From Winogradskyella vidalii (GTDB lineage Bacteria; Bacteroidota; Bacteroidia; Flavobacteriales; Flavobacteriaceae), in the NCBI RefSeq assembly GCF_013403955.1, contig NZ_JABFDG010000005.1, positions 248,001 through 312,000 on the forward strand: 64,000 nucleotides of DNA. The letters run 5' to 3'. The notes under the pieces were generated by a model, which was given only the letters and a program-made list of their open reading frames with translations, did not search any database and was not told where the DNA came from. Of this stretch, positions 18,524 to 28,750 are shown piece after piece. The position numbers were made by a program, and so were the translations under genes. Every line of letters starts with the position of its first letter. The stretch's first letter is position 1.

Positions 18524-19698
18524 ACACTATAGAATAAAACCAAACCAATAAGGCCAGTTACAAAGAAGCCAATAAATAGGGGTAATACTGATGTTTTTAT
18601 AAAACTGCCAATAAAATTAGCAATAGGTACCGCCATTACTGTAGATAGGAACCCATTAAGCGCAGAACCGATTCCGGCGATATGTCCCATGGGTTGCATA
18701 GCTAATGCTCTATAATTACCAAATAGGAACGCTATACTTGCAAATTGCAGTATTAAAAAGAAGACTAACACACCTAAAGGTGGATTGACACCAGACCAAA
18801 AAAGAACCACGAAAACAAAAGAATTAATAACAAAAACGAGTAAGGCAATGTTAACCAAATTCCACATGCCAAAACGCATTACAATAGCGCTGTTCAAAAA
18901 TGTTGCTAAGCCAATAGTGGTTGCTAAACTAGCAAAAATATAAGGGAATAAGTCGCCTAAATTATACTGCACCTGAAAAATTTGCTGAGAGGTACTTAAA
19001 TAAACCATAAACGAACCAGTTACCAAACCAGACAGTAAGGTGTAAATCACAGCAGACTTTATTCTAAAAAAAGTAATTGTTCCTGTTTTAAAAATGGAGA
19101 GTCTAAAAGTGCGCTGGTATTCTTTATGAAGTGTTTCGGGTTGGCGTTTCCAAAACCAGATGATGATGAGTAATCCAAATATTAAATTGACCGTAAAAAT
19201 AGATTGCCACCCAAAGTGATTCAATAAAAACTGGCCTAACATTGGTGCAATTATGGGCACTAAAATAAAGGTCATGGTGACAACAGATAGAATTTTTGCC
19301 ATATGATCACCGTCATAAGAATCTCTAACGATAGCTATACTCATGGTTCTAGACGAAGATAAACCTACACCTTGTAGAACACGTCCAAAAAGCATCATTT
19401 CAAAATTTTTGGTTGTCATGCATATAATTGAAGCAATCACAAATACACAAAACCCAACATAAACCATTGGTTTACGTCCTAAACTGTCTGAAAGTGGTCC
19501 AAAAATTAATTGACCAAAACCTAAGCCTAAAAAAATAGCTGTAATTAGTTTTTGGTTTTCAGTTTCACTAATGCTGTTTAAATACTCACCTATTTCTGGC
19601 AATGCAGGTAGAACAGCATCAATAGAAAGGGCGACAATAGACATTAGGCCTGCCATTAGCACCACAAATTCGAACTGAGACCTTTTTTGATTTTGCAT
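18496..19698 (-). CDS. MFS multidrug transporter, Bcr/CflA family
   Basis: A 400-residue, twelve-helix major facilitator. The N-terminus 'DAVLPALPEIGEYL' and the loop 2-3 motif A 'GPLSDSLGRKP' (about residues 67-77), 'GRVLQGVGLSSSRTMSIAIVRD' in helix 4-5, and 'ILVPIIAPMLGQFLL' motif C are typical of Bcr/CflA drug-proton antiporters (bicyclomycin, chloramphenicol, sulfonamide efflux). The substrate here is unknown. Its stop overlaps the terminator hairpin of the facing T9SS gene. A -7 promoter box lies only four bases before the ATG, so its mRNA may have almost no leader. Confidence 0.9.
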   Translation of the reverse strand: MQNQKRSQFEFVVLMAGLMSIVALSIDAVLPALPEIGEYLNSISETENQKLITAIFLGLGFGQLIFGPLSDSLGRKPMVYVGFCVFVIASIICMTTKNFEMMLFGRVLQGVGLSSSRTMSIAIVRDSYDGDHMAKILSVVTMTFILVPIIAPMLGQFLLNHFGWQSIFTVNLIFGLLIIIWFWKRQPETLHKEYQRTFRLSIFKTGTITFFRIKSAVIYTLLSGLVTGSFMVYLSTSQQIFQVQYNLGDLFPYIFASLATTIGLATFLNSAIVMRFGMWNLVNIALLVFVINSFVFVVLFWSGVNPPLGVLVFFLILQFASIAFLFGNYRALAMQPMGHIAGIGSALNGFLSTVMAVPIANFIGSFIKTSVLPLFIGFFVTGLIGLVLFYSVKKPVRVKA

Positions 19699-19702
19699 GG
19701 CG

Positions 19703-19710
19703 CAAAAGTA
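19703..19710 (-). promoter_or_regulatory. -7 promoter box of the MFS gene
   Basis: Read on the minus strand this is TACTTTTG, an exact TAnnTTTG Bacteroidota -7 box, followed by CGCC and then the ATG. I see no TTG -33 element at the usual distance, so only half of the consensus is present. Confidence 0.45.
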
Positions 19711-19748
19711 AGCTTAATGTTTAACCTATAAAACGCCTTAACAATTAT

Positions 19749-21290
19749 TTAAAGCGGAATATTTCCATGTTTACGATCAGGCTTAGTAATCGCTTTGTTT
19801 TCAAGCATACTAAAGGCTTTTATCAATTTACGTCTTGTATCATGAGGTAAAATAACATCATCTATAAAACCACGGTTGGCTGCGCTATAAGGATTAGCGA
19901 ATAACTTGGCGTATTCAGCTTCTTTTTCTTTTAATTTAGCATCTTGATCATCGGCCTTAGAAATTTCACGTTTAAAGATAATTTCAGCAGCACCTTTGGC
20001 ACCCATCACAGCGATTTCGGCATTAGGCCATGCAAAATTCATATCGGCTCCGATGTGTTTCGAATTCATAACATCGTAAGCACCACCATAAGCTTTACGC
20101 GTAATTACTGTAATTCTTGGCACTGTTGCTTCACTAAACGCATAGAGTAGTTTGGCACCGTTAACAATAATTCCATTCCATTCTTGGTCTGTGCCTGGTA
20201 AAAATCCTGGAACATCTTCTAATACTAACAGTGGGATATTAAAGCAATCGCAGAAACGTACAAATCGGGCCGCTTTTTTAGAACTCGCTACATCTAAAAC
20301 ACCGGCTAAAAACATGGGTTGATTGGCAACGATTCCGATACTTTTTCCTCCTAAACGTGCAAAACCTACAATGATATTTTCAGCGTAATCTTTATGGATT
20401 TCATAAAAAGAATCTTCATCAATAACCCCTGAAATTACCTGATGCATATCGTAAGGTTTGTTAGGATTATCAGGAACTATTGACGTTAAATTGTCTCTAA
20501 CTTCATCTTTAAGTTCAAATGGAATATCGTCTGCTTTTTCTTTATTACTTTGAGGTAAATAGCTCAATAATTTTTTAATATCTTCTAGACATTCCACATC
20601 ATTTGCTGCGGTTTTATGAGCTACACCAGATTTTGAAGAGTGTACACTTGCACCACCGAGTTCTTCACTTGTAACGGATTCATTAGTCACCGTTTTTACA
20701 ACATTAGGTCCCGTTACAAACATATAACTAGTATCTTGAACCATCAATGTGAAATCGGTCATTGCAGGCGAGTATACAGCGCCACCAGCACAAGGCCCCA
20801 TAATTGCAGAAATTTGTGGAATAACACCTGAAGCATTTACATTTTTATAAAAAATGTCGGCATAACCAGCTAAAGAACGTACGCCTTCTTGAATTCGTGC
20901 ACCACCAGAATCGTTTAGTCCAATAATTGGAGCACCAACATTTACAGCCATATCCATAATTTTACAGATTTTTTCGGCATGTGTTTCTGATAGTGAACCC
21001 CCAAAAACAGTAAAATCTTGAGCAAAGACATAAATCAGTTTACCATTAACAGTTCCGTAACCAGTAACCACACCATCGCCATAAAACTGTTGGTTTTCCA
21101 TGCCAAAATCTTTAGTTCTGTGGGTAACTAAAGCACCAATTTCTTCAAAAGAACCTTCATCTAATAAATAAGTGACACGCTCTCTTGCGGTTAGTTTTTT
21201 CTTTTCGTGTTGTTTGTCTATTCGGGTTTGTCCACCACCTAATTTAGCTAAAGCTAATTTCTCATTAAGGGTTTTTATGTTTTTGTCCAT
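19749..21290 (-). CDS. acyl-CoA carboxylase, carboxyltransferase (beta) subunit
   Basis: A 513-residue carboxyltransferase of the propionyl-/methylcrotonyl-CoA carboxylase beta type, moving CO2 from biotin to acyl-CoA. I start at the ATG at 21290 ([20 protein letters not shown]), the family length; a reading from 21326 adds 12 odd residues. Crotonase-like halves are marked by '[18 protein letters not shown]', '[14 protein letters not shown]', '[12 protein letters not shown]' in the N-terminal domain and '[19 protein letters not shown]', '[11 protein letters not shown]' in the C-terminal one. It is the last gene of the BCCP-BC-CT set. The motifs fit propionyl-CoA carboxylase, but substrate choice is inferred. 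Confidence 0.92.
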   Translation of the reverse strand: MDKNIKTLNEKLALAKLGGGQTRIDKQHEKKKLTARERVTYLLDEGSFEEIGALVTHRTKDFGMENQQFYGDGVVTGYGTVNGKLIYVFAQDFTVFGGSLSETHAEKICKIMDMAVNVGAPIIGLNDSGGARIQEGVRSLAGYADIFYKNVNASGVIPQISAIMGPCAGGAVYSPAMTDFTLMVQDTSYMFVTGPNVVKTVTNESVTSEELGGASVHSSKSGVAHKTAANDVECLEDIKKLLSYLPQSNKEKADDIPFELKDEVRDNLTSIVPDNPNKPYDMHQVISGVIDEDSFYEIHKDYAENIIVGFARLGGKSIGIVANQPMFLAGVLDVASSKKAARFVRFCDCFNIPLLVLEDVPGFLPGTDQEWNGIIVNGAKLLYAFSEATVPRITVITRKAYGGAYDVMNSKHIGADMNFAWPNAEIAVMGAKGAAEIIFKREISKADDQDAKLKEKEAEYAKLFANPYSAANRGFIDDVILPHDTRRKLIKAFSMLENKAITKPDRKHGNIPL

Positions 21291-21403
21291 GCGATGTTGT
21301 TTTCTAGCGAAGGCACTATGGCACAAAGCTATATATGTTATGTTGTTTATTGTTTCGTTATTAGTTTTGCCAAAATTTAGAATACTGAGACTGAATATTT
21401 TGA

Positions 21404-22843
21404 CTAACTAGGTACGCGTAAATTTTTTTGTTCTTCCAAGAAATGTTTTAATGCAATTTTTGCTGCGATTTCAGCTTCTAATTGGCGTTGTTCCTTTAAT
21501 AAGCTAAACGAGTAGTAATTTTTTACAAAATGCGTATCAAAATCGCCACTTCTGAAGGCATCGTGTTGGCAAACAAAACGACCAAAGGGTAAGGTGCTTT
21601 GTACGCCTTTAATTTCGTAATTATTAATGGCTGTAACCATTAAGGCAATCGCTTCTTCTCTTGTTTTTCCATAGGTGATGAGTTTAGATAGCATTGGATC
21701 ATAGTAAATTGGAATATCCATGCCTTCTTCATAACCATTATCGACTCTAATATGTTTGCCTTCAGGGAGTTTGTAAACTTCTAATTTTCCTACGCTTGGC
21801 AAAAAGTCATTCATCGTATCTTCTGCATAAACACGAAGTTCTATAGCGTGACCATTAATTTTTAAATCGTCTTGATTGATTGTTAATGCTTCTCCTCGGG
21901 CTACTTTTATTTGCAGTTCTACTAAATCTACACCTGAAATCCATTCGGTAACCGGATGTTCTACTTGAAGTCTGGTATTCATTTCTAAGAAATAGAAATT
22001 AAAATTTTCATCTAGAAGGAATTCTACAGTTCCAGCACCTACATAATCACAAGATCGTGCTACATTGATTGCCGCTTGACCCATTTTTTCTCTTAATTCT
22101 GGCGTTAAAACAGCTGAAGGTGCTTCTTCAATTATTTTTTGATGACGACGTTGAATGGAACATTCGCGCTCAAAAAGGTGAATGATATGACCATGCATAT
22201 CCGCCATAACCTGAATTTCGATATGTCGTGGAGAGGCCACATATTTTTCAATAAACACGGAACCATCACCAAAAGACGATGTGGCTTCACTGATAGCTCT
22301 GTTCATTTGTGCTTCAAACTCGGCTTCATTTTCAACAATACGCATGCCTTTTCCACCGCCACCAGCGGCAGCTTTTATAAGAATAGGAAAACCAATTTCG
22401 TTGGCTATTTTTTTAGCTTTCGGAATATCAGTAATCGCTTCATCAGTACCGGGAACCATAGGAATATCATAGCCCATTATGGTTTCTTTAGCTGCTAATT
22501 TGTTGCCCATTAACTTGATGGCTTTAGAGCGAGGACCAATAAAAATAATATTATTGGCTTCGCACAATTCCGCAAAGTCTGCATTTTCACTTAGAAAACC
22601 ATAGCCAGGATGAATTGCATCAACATGGAGTGCTTTAGAAATTTCTATGATTTTATTGCCTTTTAAGTACGATTCATTTGAAGGAGCAGGACCAACACAA
22701 ACCGCTTGGTCAGCATACTTAACGTGAGGTGCATTACGGTCTGCTTCAGAAAATATAGCAACGGTTTTAATCCCCATTTTTTTTGCCGTTTCCATTATTC
22801 TAATGGCAATTTCTCCTCTGTTGGCTATTAGTAGTTTTTTCAT
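21404..22843 (-). CDS. accC: biotin carboxylase subunit of acyl-CoA carboxylase
   Basis: ATP-dependent carboxylation of biotin on the carrier protein. I start at the ATG at 22843 ([17 protein letters not shown]), giving 479 residues. The order is biotin-carboxylase N-domain, ATP-grasp domain with '[12 protein letters not shown]' (glycine loop) and '[12 protein letters not shown]', the signature '[19 protein letters not shown]', '[14 protein letters not shown]' with the metal/bicarbonate Glu and Arg, and the C-terminal '[13 protein letters not shown]'. It lies between the BCCP gene (114 bases upstream) and the CT gene (113 bases downstream) on the same strand. It may serve this propionyl-type enzyme rather than the acetyl-CoA carboxylase, so the symbol is by homology. 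Confidence 0.93.
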   Translation of the reverse strand: MKKLLIANRGEIAIRIMETAKKMGIKTVAIFSEADRNAPHVKYADQAVCVGPAPSNESYLKGNKIIEISKALHVDAIHPGYGFLSENADFAELCEANNIIFIGPRSKAIKLMGNKLAAKETIMGYDIPMVPGTDEAITDIPKAKKIANEIGFPILIKAAAGGGGKGMRIVENEAEFEAQMNRAISEATSSFGDGSVFIEKYVASPRHIEIQVMADMHGHIIHLFERECSIQRRHQKIIEEAPSAVLTPELREKMGQAAINVARSCDYVGAGTVEFLLDENFNFYFLEMNTRLQVEHPVTEWISGVDLVELQIKVARGEALTINQDDLKINGHAIELRVYAEDTMNDFLPSVGKLEVYKLPEGKHIRVDNGYEEGMDIPIYYDPMLSKLITYGKTREEAIALMVTAINNYEIKGVQSTLPFGRFVCQHDAFRSGDFDTHFVKNYYSFSLLKEQRQLEAEIAAKIALKHFLEEQKNLRVPS

Positions 22844-22957
22844 GAAAAATATTAATTTTTCGTTCCTAATATACACGGAACTTTTGTTTTACGTTTTACT
22901 AGTGAAGTTGAATTCTATAGATTCTCAGAGTTTTAGAGTCTGAGAGCGCTGGTTATA

Positions 22958-23437
22958 TCAGTCTTCAAATTCAATTAAAAGCGTGTTTTTATCAACGGTT
23001 TCACGCTCATTGACCTTAATGGATTTAATAATTCCTTCACGAGGTGAATGAATGACGTTTTCCATTTTCATGGCTTCCAAAATTAAAATCACATCATTTT
23101 CTTTAACTTCTTGTCCGACTTCAACATTAATTTCTAAAATTAATCCAGGCATTGGTGCTTTTATATTATTGACTTGCTTAGCAGCGCCAATTTCAAAACC
23201 TAAGGCTTCAATTTGTTGATCGAGTTTATCATAAATGTTAACTTCAAACGTATTGTTGTTAACTTTTATAGTATATAATTTCTTGTTGAAATCAGTATCT
23301 AAAACTTCGGCTTTAATAGTGGTATTGTCTTGAAGAATGTGATAATGATTGGGAGTTGTTGTTATAGCATCTAGTGATTCTACACTTTCTTTTGTGACTT
23401 CAAAAGTATGGGAAGCGTTGACTTTAATTTTATACAT
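22958..23437 (-). CDS. biotin carboxyl carrier protein of acyl-CoA carboxylase
   Basis: A 159-residue carrier. The C-terminal biotinyl domain (about 88-158) has 'KAPMPGLILEINVEVGQEV' and the biotinylation motif EAMKMEN, with the modified lysine at residue 124. The N-terminal 85 residues are a beta-rich region with 'NHYHILQDNTTIKAEVL', as found in short BCCPs of Bacteroidota propionyl-CoA carboxylases. It heads a three-gene same-strand set (BCCP, BC, CT). Between it and the BC gene there is a small hairpin (CTCAGA/TCTGAG at 22924-22944) that could set relative expression. Confidence 0.92.
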   Translation of the reverse strand: MYKIKVNASHTFEVTKESVESLDAITTTPNHYHILQDNTTIKAEVLDTDFNKKLYTIKVNNNTFEVNIYDKLDQQIEALGFEIGAAKQVNNIKAPMPGLILEINVEVGQEVKENDVILILEAMKMENVIHSPREGIIKSIKVNERETVDKNTLLIEFED

Positions 23438-23531
23438 AAAACAGTATTGATTATGTTATTGATGATTTTTTACTAATTAAGTTGCAAAATATGAAATTAT
23501 TAGGGTGTTTTGTCATATAAACTCTAAAAAC

Positions 23532-25085
23532 TTATCGAATTAGAGGCGTAATAATTTCTTCAATAGAATAAACATGGTATTTCTTAAGTTTCTTTTTGAG
23601 ACGCATTTTGCATGCACGTACACTCTGAGGTGATATTCCTAAAGTATTAGACATTTGTTTGCTTGTGAGGTTTAAATGGAATAATACTAAAAACCTAATT
23701 TCTGCTTCGGTTAATGGTACTTTAAGGTTCATAATTCTATTATTAAAACCTGGATAGATAGAATTAAACTTGTTTTTAAAAGTGTTCCAGTCTTCACTGG
23801 TTAATATTTTTTGTTCTTTTAATTGAGCAACTTCATTGTCATTTTTGGTTGTCAATGTGTAACTGTTAGCTTTGGCTTGAAGTTTATTTATAAGCTCATT
23901 TTTTTTTGATAAATCAATGATGTAAGTTTTTAATTCTAATTCTTTTACATTCAATATTTTTTTTGAAGCTTCAAGCTCTATTTCTAGTCTTTTTTTGTTA
24001 TAATTTATTTTAGTTAAGTATCGACTAGACAAAAAGAATCCAATTAATACTAGTATTCCTATACCGATTGCTAAAAACCATAACTTGTTTTTTGCTAATT
24101 TTTGTTCATTTTGAAGATTCTGTATTTGAAGATTTTTTAGTTCTACGCCCATTTTTGTTTGGTATTGAGCTAAAATTTTAGACTGATTAACCTGTGAAAT
24201 TGTATCATTTTGTAAACTGTAGAGCTTATGATATTTAAAGGCTTGCTCTAGGTTGCCTAACCGTTCATATGATTCAGATATTTTACTATATGCTTCACTT
24301 ATACGTATTTTACGATTTATTGCTAAAGCAAATTTTAGACTATTTTGAGATGCTTTTAGGGCTTCATCAACTGCTCCTTGGTGCAAGTAAACATCTGCTA
24401 GATTATAATATGTAGCAGATTCCCCGTCTTTATAACTCACTTTTTTATAATTCTCTAATGCTTTTAAATAGTAATTTTCAGCGATTTTATATTTCTTTTG
24501 TTTCTTAAATATCTGACCTTGATTATTAAGCGCTATTCCAAGTTCTTTATATAAATTATAGTGTTGAAATAGTTGTATAGCTTTATTGTTATGGAGGATA
24601 GCCTTTTGATATAAAGCTTGTTCTTTAAAAATTAAGCCTCGGTTTGTGTGGGTGAGACCTAGAAGTCTATGCTGGCTGTATTTTTCTGCTATTTTAGCTG
24701 ATTCTGAATAACTGTCTAATGCATCGTCATTGTTTCCTAATCGCCAATAGATTAAGCCAAGTGTGTTGAGTACTTTAGCCAGTTGTTTATGATCTGGGGC
24801 TAATTGTAATTGATGATAAGCATTATTTATTATTTCTAAAGAATTTTGATAATCATTGTCTCTCCAATATGCTATAGCCAATTGGTTAAGCGAATCAATA
24901 CTTAGATGCTTTAAATTTTGTAAGTTTTTGTAGGTGGTGTCTGGTTGTTTATGGTTGAGTGTCGTTTTTTTTACGCGCTTTAAGGGGACCGTTTCTTGCT
25001 CAGAAGTGGTACAATTTGTAAATAACATTATTGAGAATAATACTATAATTACACCATTAAGAATTTTTATTTTATTAGACTTCAC
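23532..25085 (-). CDS. TPR-containing membrane-tethered HTH regulator
   Basis: A 517-residue protein, GTG start at 25085. It has a hydrophobic leader (about 8-24) ending in LFTNC, a poor lipobox because of Asn before Cys; then TPR repeats (about 50-300, for example 'AKVLNTLGLIYWRLGNNDDALDSY', 'GIALNNQGQIFKKQKKYKIAENYY'); one membrane helix near 335-352 ('LWFLAIGIGILVLIGFFL'); a coiled coil; and a C-terminal LuxR/GerE-like HTH with 'LTEAEIRFLVLFHLNLTSKQMSNTLGISPQSVRACKMRLKKKL'. The layout puts TPRs in the periplasm and DNA binding in the cytoplasm. Its target is unknown; the adjacent T9SS gene is the obvious candidate. Confidence 0.85.
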   Translation of the reverse strand: MKSNKIKILNGVIIVLFSIMLFTNCTTSEQETVPLKRVKKTTLNHKQPDTTYKNLQNLKHLSIDSLNQLAIAYWRDNDYQNSLEIINNAYHQLQLAPDHKQLAKVLNTLGLIYWRLGNNDDALDSYSESAKIAEKYSQHRLLGLTHTNRGLIFKEQALYQKAILHNNKAIQLFQHYNLYKELGIALNNQGQIFKKQKKYKIAENYYLKALENYKKVSYKDGESATYYNLADVYLHQGAVDEALKASQNSLKFALAINRKIRISEAYSKISESYERLGNLEQAFKYHKLYSLQNDTISQVNQSKILAQYQTKMGVELKNLQIQNLQNEQKLAKNKLWFLAIGIGILVLIGFFLSSRYLTKINYNKKRLEIELEASKKILNVKELELKTYIIDLSKKNELINKLQAKANSYTLTTKNDNEVAQLKEQKILTSEDWNTFKNKFNSIYPGFNNRIMNLKVPLTEAEIRFLVLFHLNLTSKQMSNTLGISPQSVRACKMRLKKKLKKYHVYSIEEIITPLIR

Positions 25086-25116
25086 AATAGTTGTTTTAGT
25101 ATTAAAAATATAAATA

Positions 25117-25152
25117 ATATTCCTGTATCAAAATGAATCAATACAGGAATAT
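25117..25152. promoter_or_regulatory. 12-bp perfect inverted repeat before the TPR-HTH gene
   Basis: ATATTCCTGTAT (25117-25128) and ATACAGGAATAT (25141-25152) are perfect inverted copies around a 12-base loop. It lies between the stop of the T9SS propeller gene (25184) and the start of the TPR-HTH gene (25085). It may be the terminator of the former or an operator for the latter; the lack of a clean T-run on the minus strand keeps both open. Confidence 0.6.
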
Positions 25153-25183
25153 ATAAAAAAGGGAATTAATCAAGCATTTAGTT

Positions 25184-28100
25184 TTATTCAATAATAATTT
25201 TTTTTGATTGTAGGTAATCTCCAGATTCTAATTGATAAAAATAGACGCCTGGAGTTAAATTAGTTATATTTATATTGATTTGATTATGACCGGTAGGCAA
25301 GTTAGTATCATCACTAAGTTCTAATACTTTTTTTCCTGTTAAATCAAAGAATTTTACGGAGACTTGTCCTCCTTCTCTTAAAAAGAAAGGAATTGTTGTG
25401 GTTGTGCTTGCTGGATTAGGATAATTTTGTCCTAACCAATTATTGTTAGATTGAGCTGTATTTGGTTGACTTATACTTAAGGGTTGGTGTGTTGTTTCAA
25501 AAAAATATAAACCTTCAAAATAGGATAATTCATGACTAAGGGTTCCACCTGCTAATAACGTTCCATTTTGTAATGGAATTAATACACTTGGAAAAAAAAC
25601 TGAAAGTTCCGGACCAATTTTTGATTGCGCTTCAATTTCAATTCCATTTTCGTCAATAACATTTAAAATCCCTGAGGTTAAAGATCCAAAGCCGTGAAAT
25701 AAACGATATGGTAAATGATTGGTTGCAAATTGGTTATATAGATAAATTTTATCATCGTTATCGATATAGAAATCTACATAGTAATTGTTTACTTCAGTAT
25801 TGTAGGTCCATAACTCATTACCCTCAGTATTATAATTAACTAAAATGACTTTATTATCTTGGGGGGAATTACTATAACAAGACATAACGATATTTCCTAA
25901 GGAATTTTGATGCAACTTATAAGAACGCACTTGTCTATCAATTTCTGAATGGTTAGCAGTCCATTGGTGTTGTAAATTGCTATCGAACTTTACTAATAAA
26001 GACTCCTCTTTATAAGTTATCTGATTCTGTTGTACACCATTTACATATATAGTATCATTATCATCTATAAGCAAATTTATACCTGAGCTATTGTTTTGAT
26101 CTATTTGAAGCGTATTTAAATCTATTAATTCGCCATCACTACTGTAACTTAGTAATGCCAAATGAGTATTTTGAGACATCATACTTGAGCTTCCAACAGA
26201 TCCAACAAGTACGATATTACCTTGAGAATTTACTTTGCCTGCACTTATACTAAAAACGTTATCTTCAGAATTATTTGAACCTGTATATTGAGTCCATAAT
26301 TCATTCCCTGTGCTAGAGATTTTAGTTGTTATAAATTTAGATGTATAATCTGCGGCATTCTCTTTGGCGCTACCAGAGATATAAATATCGTCATTATGGT
26401 CAAGAAATAAGGTATACATTTGTGGAGTATTGAAGTAAAAATCCGTTTGCCAAATTAGATTCCCTGCTGTGTCATACTTGATAATTCGTGAAGGTTCAGG
26501 TTCTAAACTATAGGTATCTGCTATTAAATAGACTATGATGTTTCCTGAAGAATCAATTTTTGAAGCTATTCCAAAAAAACTGCCAAGAGTGTCGTCGATT
26601 GTATTATAGGTCTTAGACCATTCTACTTCTCCTGTTTCATTGTATTTTGTTAAAGATTTGTTGGAGATATAGACATCATCGACGATAGAGCCAAATGTTG
26701 AAGTAATATACACATTATTTTCTGCAGTAGTGGCATACAACATACTAGAAGATCCAGCGCCGTTATTAGTATAGTTTTCAGTCCATTCTGGTGTTGCTTC
26801 AGTAGCAAGAGGAAGTTTTGTATATTGAAAAACGTTTCCTTCAGATGTTAGATAAGAGTCGCAAATAAGGAATTGATTATCTGAGTTGTCTAAACCAAAC
26901 CCAACATAATTTTTAATGGATTCATTGGAAGAAAATGATAAAGAATAGTTTGTTTCATCAACTAGTGTCCCATTGGCTTCATAACGATAAGATTTTATTG
27001 CGGTATTAGAAAACTCATCATAGCCCTTACTACTAATTACGGGTAAATTATTAGTGTCAATTAGTAAAAAGGAGCCGCTGTTGTTCAATAAATCATCAGT
27101 TTTCTGCGCCCAGTTTTGAATTCCTTCTAAATTATAGGATAATAATACAATTCCGTCATCTGTATAGCTTCCGTTATGAGTACCACCCACGTAAATTGTA
27201 GAGTTTTCTACAACTTCAATCTGGTGTCCTTCTGTGCCGTCAGTTTCATATTTATAGTCTTTTACCCATTCTTGAGTACCGTCTGGTGCATATTTTATTG
27301 TTCCAATTTGGCTATTTAGTGTACTTGTGTCAAATGTACCTGTGATATAAATATTTTGGTTGTTATCTAAAGCGATATCATTTGCTATTGAATTTTTGTT
27401 TTCATTAAGCTCTGATATATAATTATGTACATGACTCCATTGTTTTTCGCCTTCAGAATTATACTTTATAGTGTAATATCCCAACCAATATTCTGAATTT
27501 ACGGCGTAGCCCGTTACAATAATATTGGCATCGGAATCGACTACAATAGCCTGAGGCTCATTCCATGATTCTGAAACTAAGTTGTTATCTTTTACTGCCC
27601 ATAATAAAGTACCAGAACTATTATATTTAAGTGTTAGATATGTCATAGTATTATTATCATAGGTTATACCCGCTATATAGGTATTACCATCATTATCTGA
27701 TGTAATTGCTGTAGGAATATCTATACCTTCACCTTCTCCATCGTAGATAGATTGCCAAATAACGTCACCAGTTTCTGCTGCATATTTTATTATTACTACA
27801 TCCATATTATCTCCATTCCAGTGCATTCCTGTAGAAATTGGGTTTCCATTTACATCATCAGTAATAGCAATCCCACTTTCAACGGCGTATCTTGTGCCTA
27901 ACTTTCTCGATTCCCATACTTCTTCTCCTAAATTATTTACTTTAATTGTAACCACATTACCTTCAGGACTGTTGTCATTAGAACTCCCCCCTGTTATATA
28001 CGTGTTACCATCAGAGTCGGTTATGCTTGCACTAGGAATGTTTATACCGCTATAACTAAATGAATGGTAGTCATATTGGTTTGTAGTACGTTTATGGGTA

Positions 28101-28354
28101 ATAAGTTCAGGTTTAATGCCCAAAGACTTATTTCTAACTGTATTGGTGTAGATGGGGGTAGTATTTTGATTGCTAATTTTTTTATGTCTTAAATCTTGAT
28201 ATTCGGAAATTAATTTAAAAGTATTAGAATATTTGAAGCCAACAAACTTTTTAAATTGGGACGAGTCTACCTGTGCATAAGTATATGAAAAATTAAATAC
28301 TAAGCAACAAATTATAAAAACGAATGCATATTTTTTGGTGAGATTTAAGCTCAT
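25184..28354 (-). CDS. T9SS-secreted beta-propeller-like (SBBP/PQQ-like) repeat protein
   Basis: A 1056-residue exported protein with signal peptide (ending 'FSYTYAQ'). The body is made of about 50-residue repeats of the kind 'ITDSDGNTYITGGSSND...TIKVNNLGEEVWE', 'AITSDNDGNTYIAGITYD..TLKYNSSGTLLWA', 'DIALDNNQNIYITGTFD', matching SBBP/PQQ-like blades, so one or two seven- or eight-bladed propellers. The C-terminus from about 975 has 'QNYPNPASTTTTIPFF', 'VKFFDLTGKKVLEL' and 'LTPGVYFYQLESGDYLQSKKIII', a type A T9SS sorting domain. No enzyme residues are seen; a surface binding or adhesive role is inference. The following gene on the same strand is the TPR-HTH regulator. Confidence 0.85.
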   Translation of the reverse strand: MSLNLTKKYAFVFIICCLVFNFSYTYAQVDSSQFKKFVGFKYSNTFKLISEYQDLRHKKISNQNTTPIYTNTVRNKSLGIKPELITHKRTTNQYDYHSFSYSGINIPSASITDSDGNTYITGGSSNDNSPEGNVVTIKVNNLGEEVWESRKLGTRYAVESGIAITDDVNGNPISTGMHWNGDNMDVVIIKYAAETGDVIWQSIYDGEGEGIDIPTAITSDNDGNTYIAGITYDNNTMTYLTLKYNSSGTLLWAVKDNNLVSESWNEPQAIVVDSDANIIVTGYAVNSEYWLGYYTIKYNSEGEKQWSHVHNYISELNENKNSIANDIALDNNQNIYITGTFDTSTLNSQIGTIKYAPDGTQEWVKDYKYETDGTEGHQIEVVENSTIYVGGTHNGSYTDDGIVLLSYNLEGIQNWAQKTDDLLNNSGSFLLIDTNNLPVISSKGYDEFSNTAIKSYRYEANGTLVDETNYSLSFSSNESIKNYVGFGLDNSDNQFLICDSYLTSEGNVFQYTKLPLATEATPEWTENYTNNGAGSSSMLYATTAENNVYITSTFGSIVDDVYISNKSLTKYNETGEVEWSKTYNTIDDTLGSFFGIASKIDSSGNIIVYLIADTYSLEPEPSRIIKYDTAGNLIWQTDFYFNTPQMYTLFLDHNDDIYISGSAKENAADYTSKFITTKISSTGNELWTQYTGSNNSEDNVFSISAGKVNSQGNIVLVGSVGSSSMMSQNTHLALLSYSSDGELIDLNTLQIDQNNSSGINLLIDDNDTIYVNGVQQNQITYKEESLLVKFDSNLQHQWTANHSEIDRQVRSYKLHQNSLGNIVMSCYSNSPQDNKVILVNYNTEGNELWTYNTEVNNYYVDFYIDNDDKIYLYNQFATNHLPYRLFHGFGSLTSGILNVIDENGIEIEAQSKIGPELSVFFPSVLIPLQNGTLLAGGTLSHELSYFEGLYFFETTHQPLSISQPNTAQSNNNWLGQNYPNPASTTTTIPFFLREGGQVSVKFFDLTGKKVLELSDDTNLPTGHNQININITNLTPGVYFYQLESGDYLQSKKIIIE

Positions 28355-28750
28355 AATTAGTTAGTTTTAGTTTGTTAAATGGAATAACAGTTTGGTAAGT
28401 CGTTTTCAAATTTAGCAGGTTAAGTTGGGATTAGCCTATATTGTGTGTAGACAATAGTGTTGACAAACGCTTATTACTATAATTTAAACTAATTTAAAGT
28501 ATAAGTTCTCTATATTTCTATAATTGATTGTTAGTTAGTGTTTTTGGTCTGTGAAGTGAATGGGTTAAATAAAATAAAAATAGCGACAGAAGTGAAAAAG
28601 GTAGTAACGTTCCCTTTCTTTTTATAGTACTAAAAAATTAGCATTACGAACAGATATTCTTTCTAAGTCCGAATGATTAGTTGATAATTTGCATGAATAT
28701 GTTTTAAATACCAATAGGAGTTTAGAAGCAAAATAGGCTTGGTGTTAATT
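28355..28750. other. 396-base intergenic region, no gene seen
   Basis: All frames are broken and AT-rich. The only signal is a minus-strand TAAATTTG box at 28407-28414, about 50 bases before the ATG of the T9SS propeller gene, without a good -33 element. Confidence 0.5.

Noticed and set aside
20640..20831. Plus-strand open frames inside the carboxylase genes (also at 19944, 22139, 22281)
   Set aside because: They lie antisense to strongly conserved proteins and show no domain or sensible start; they are frame shadows.
22924..22944. Hairpin CTCAGA/TCTGAG between the BCCP and biotin carboxylase genes as a terminator
   Set aside because: Six-base stem and no T-run; more likely chance or a minor intercistronic structure, so noted only in the BCCP entry.
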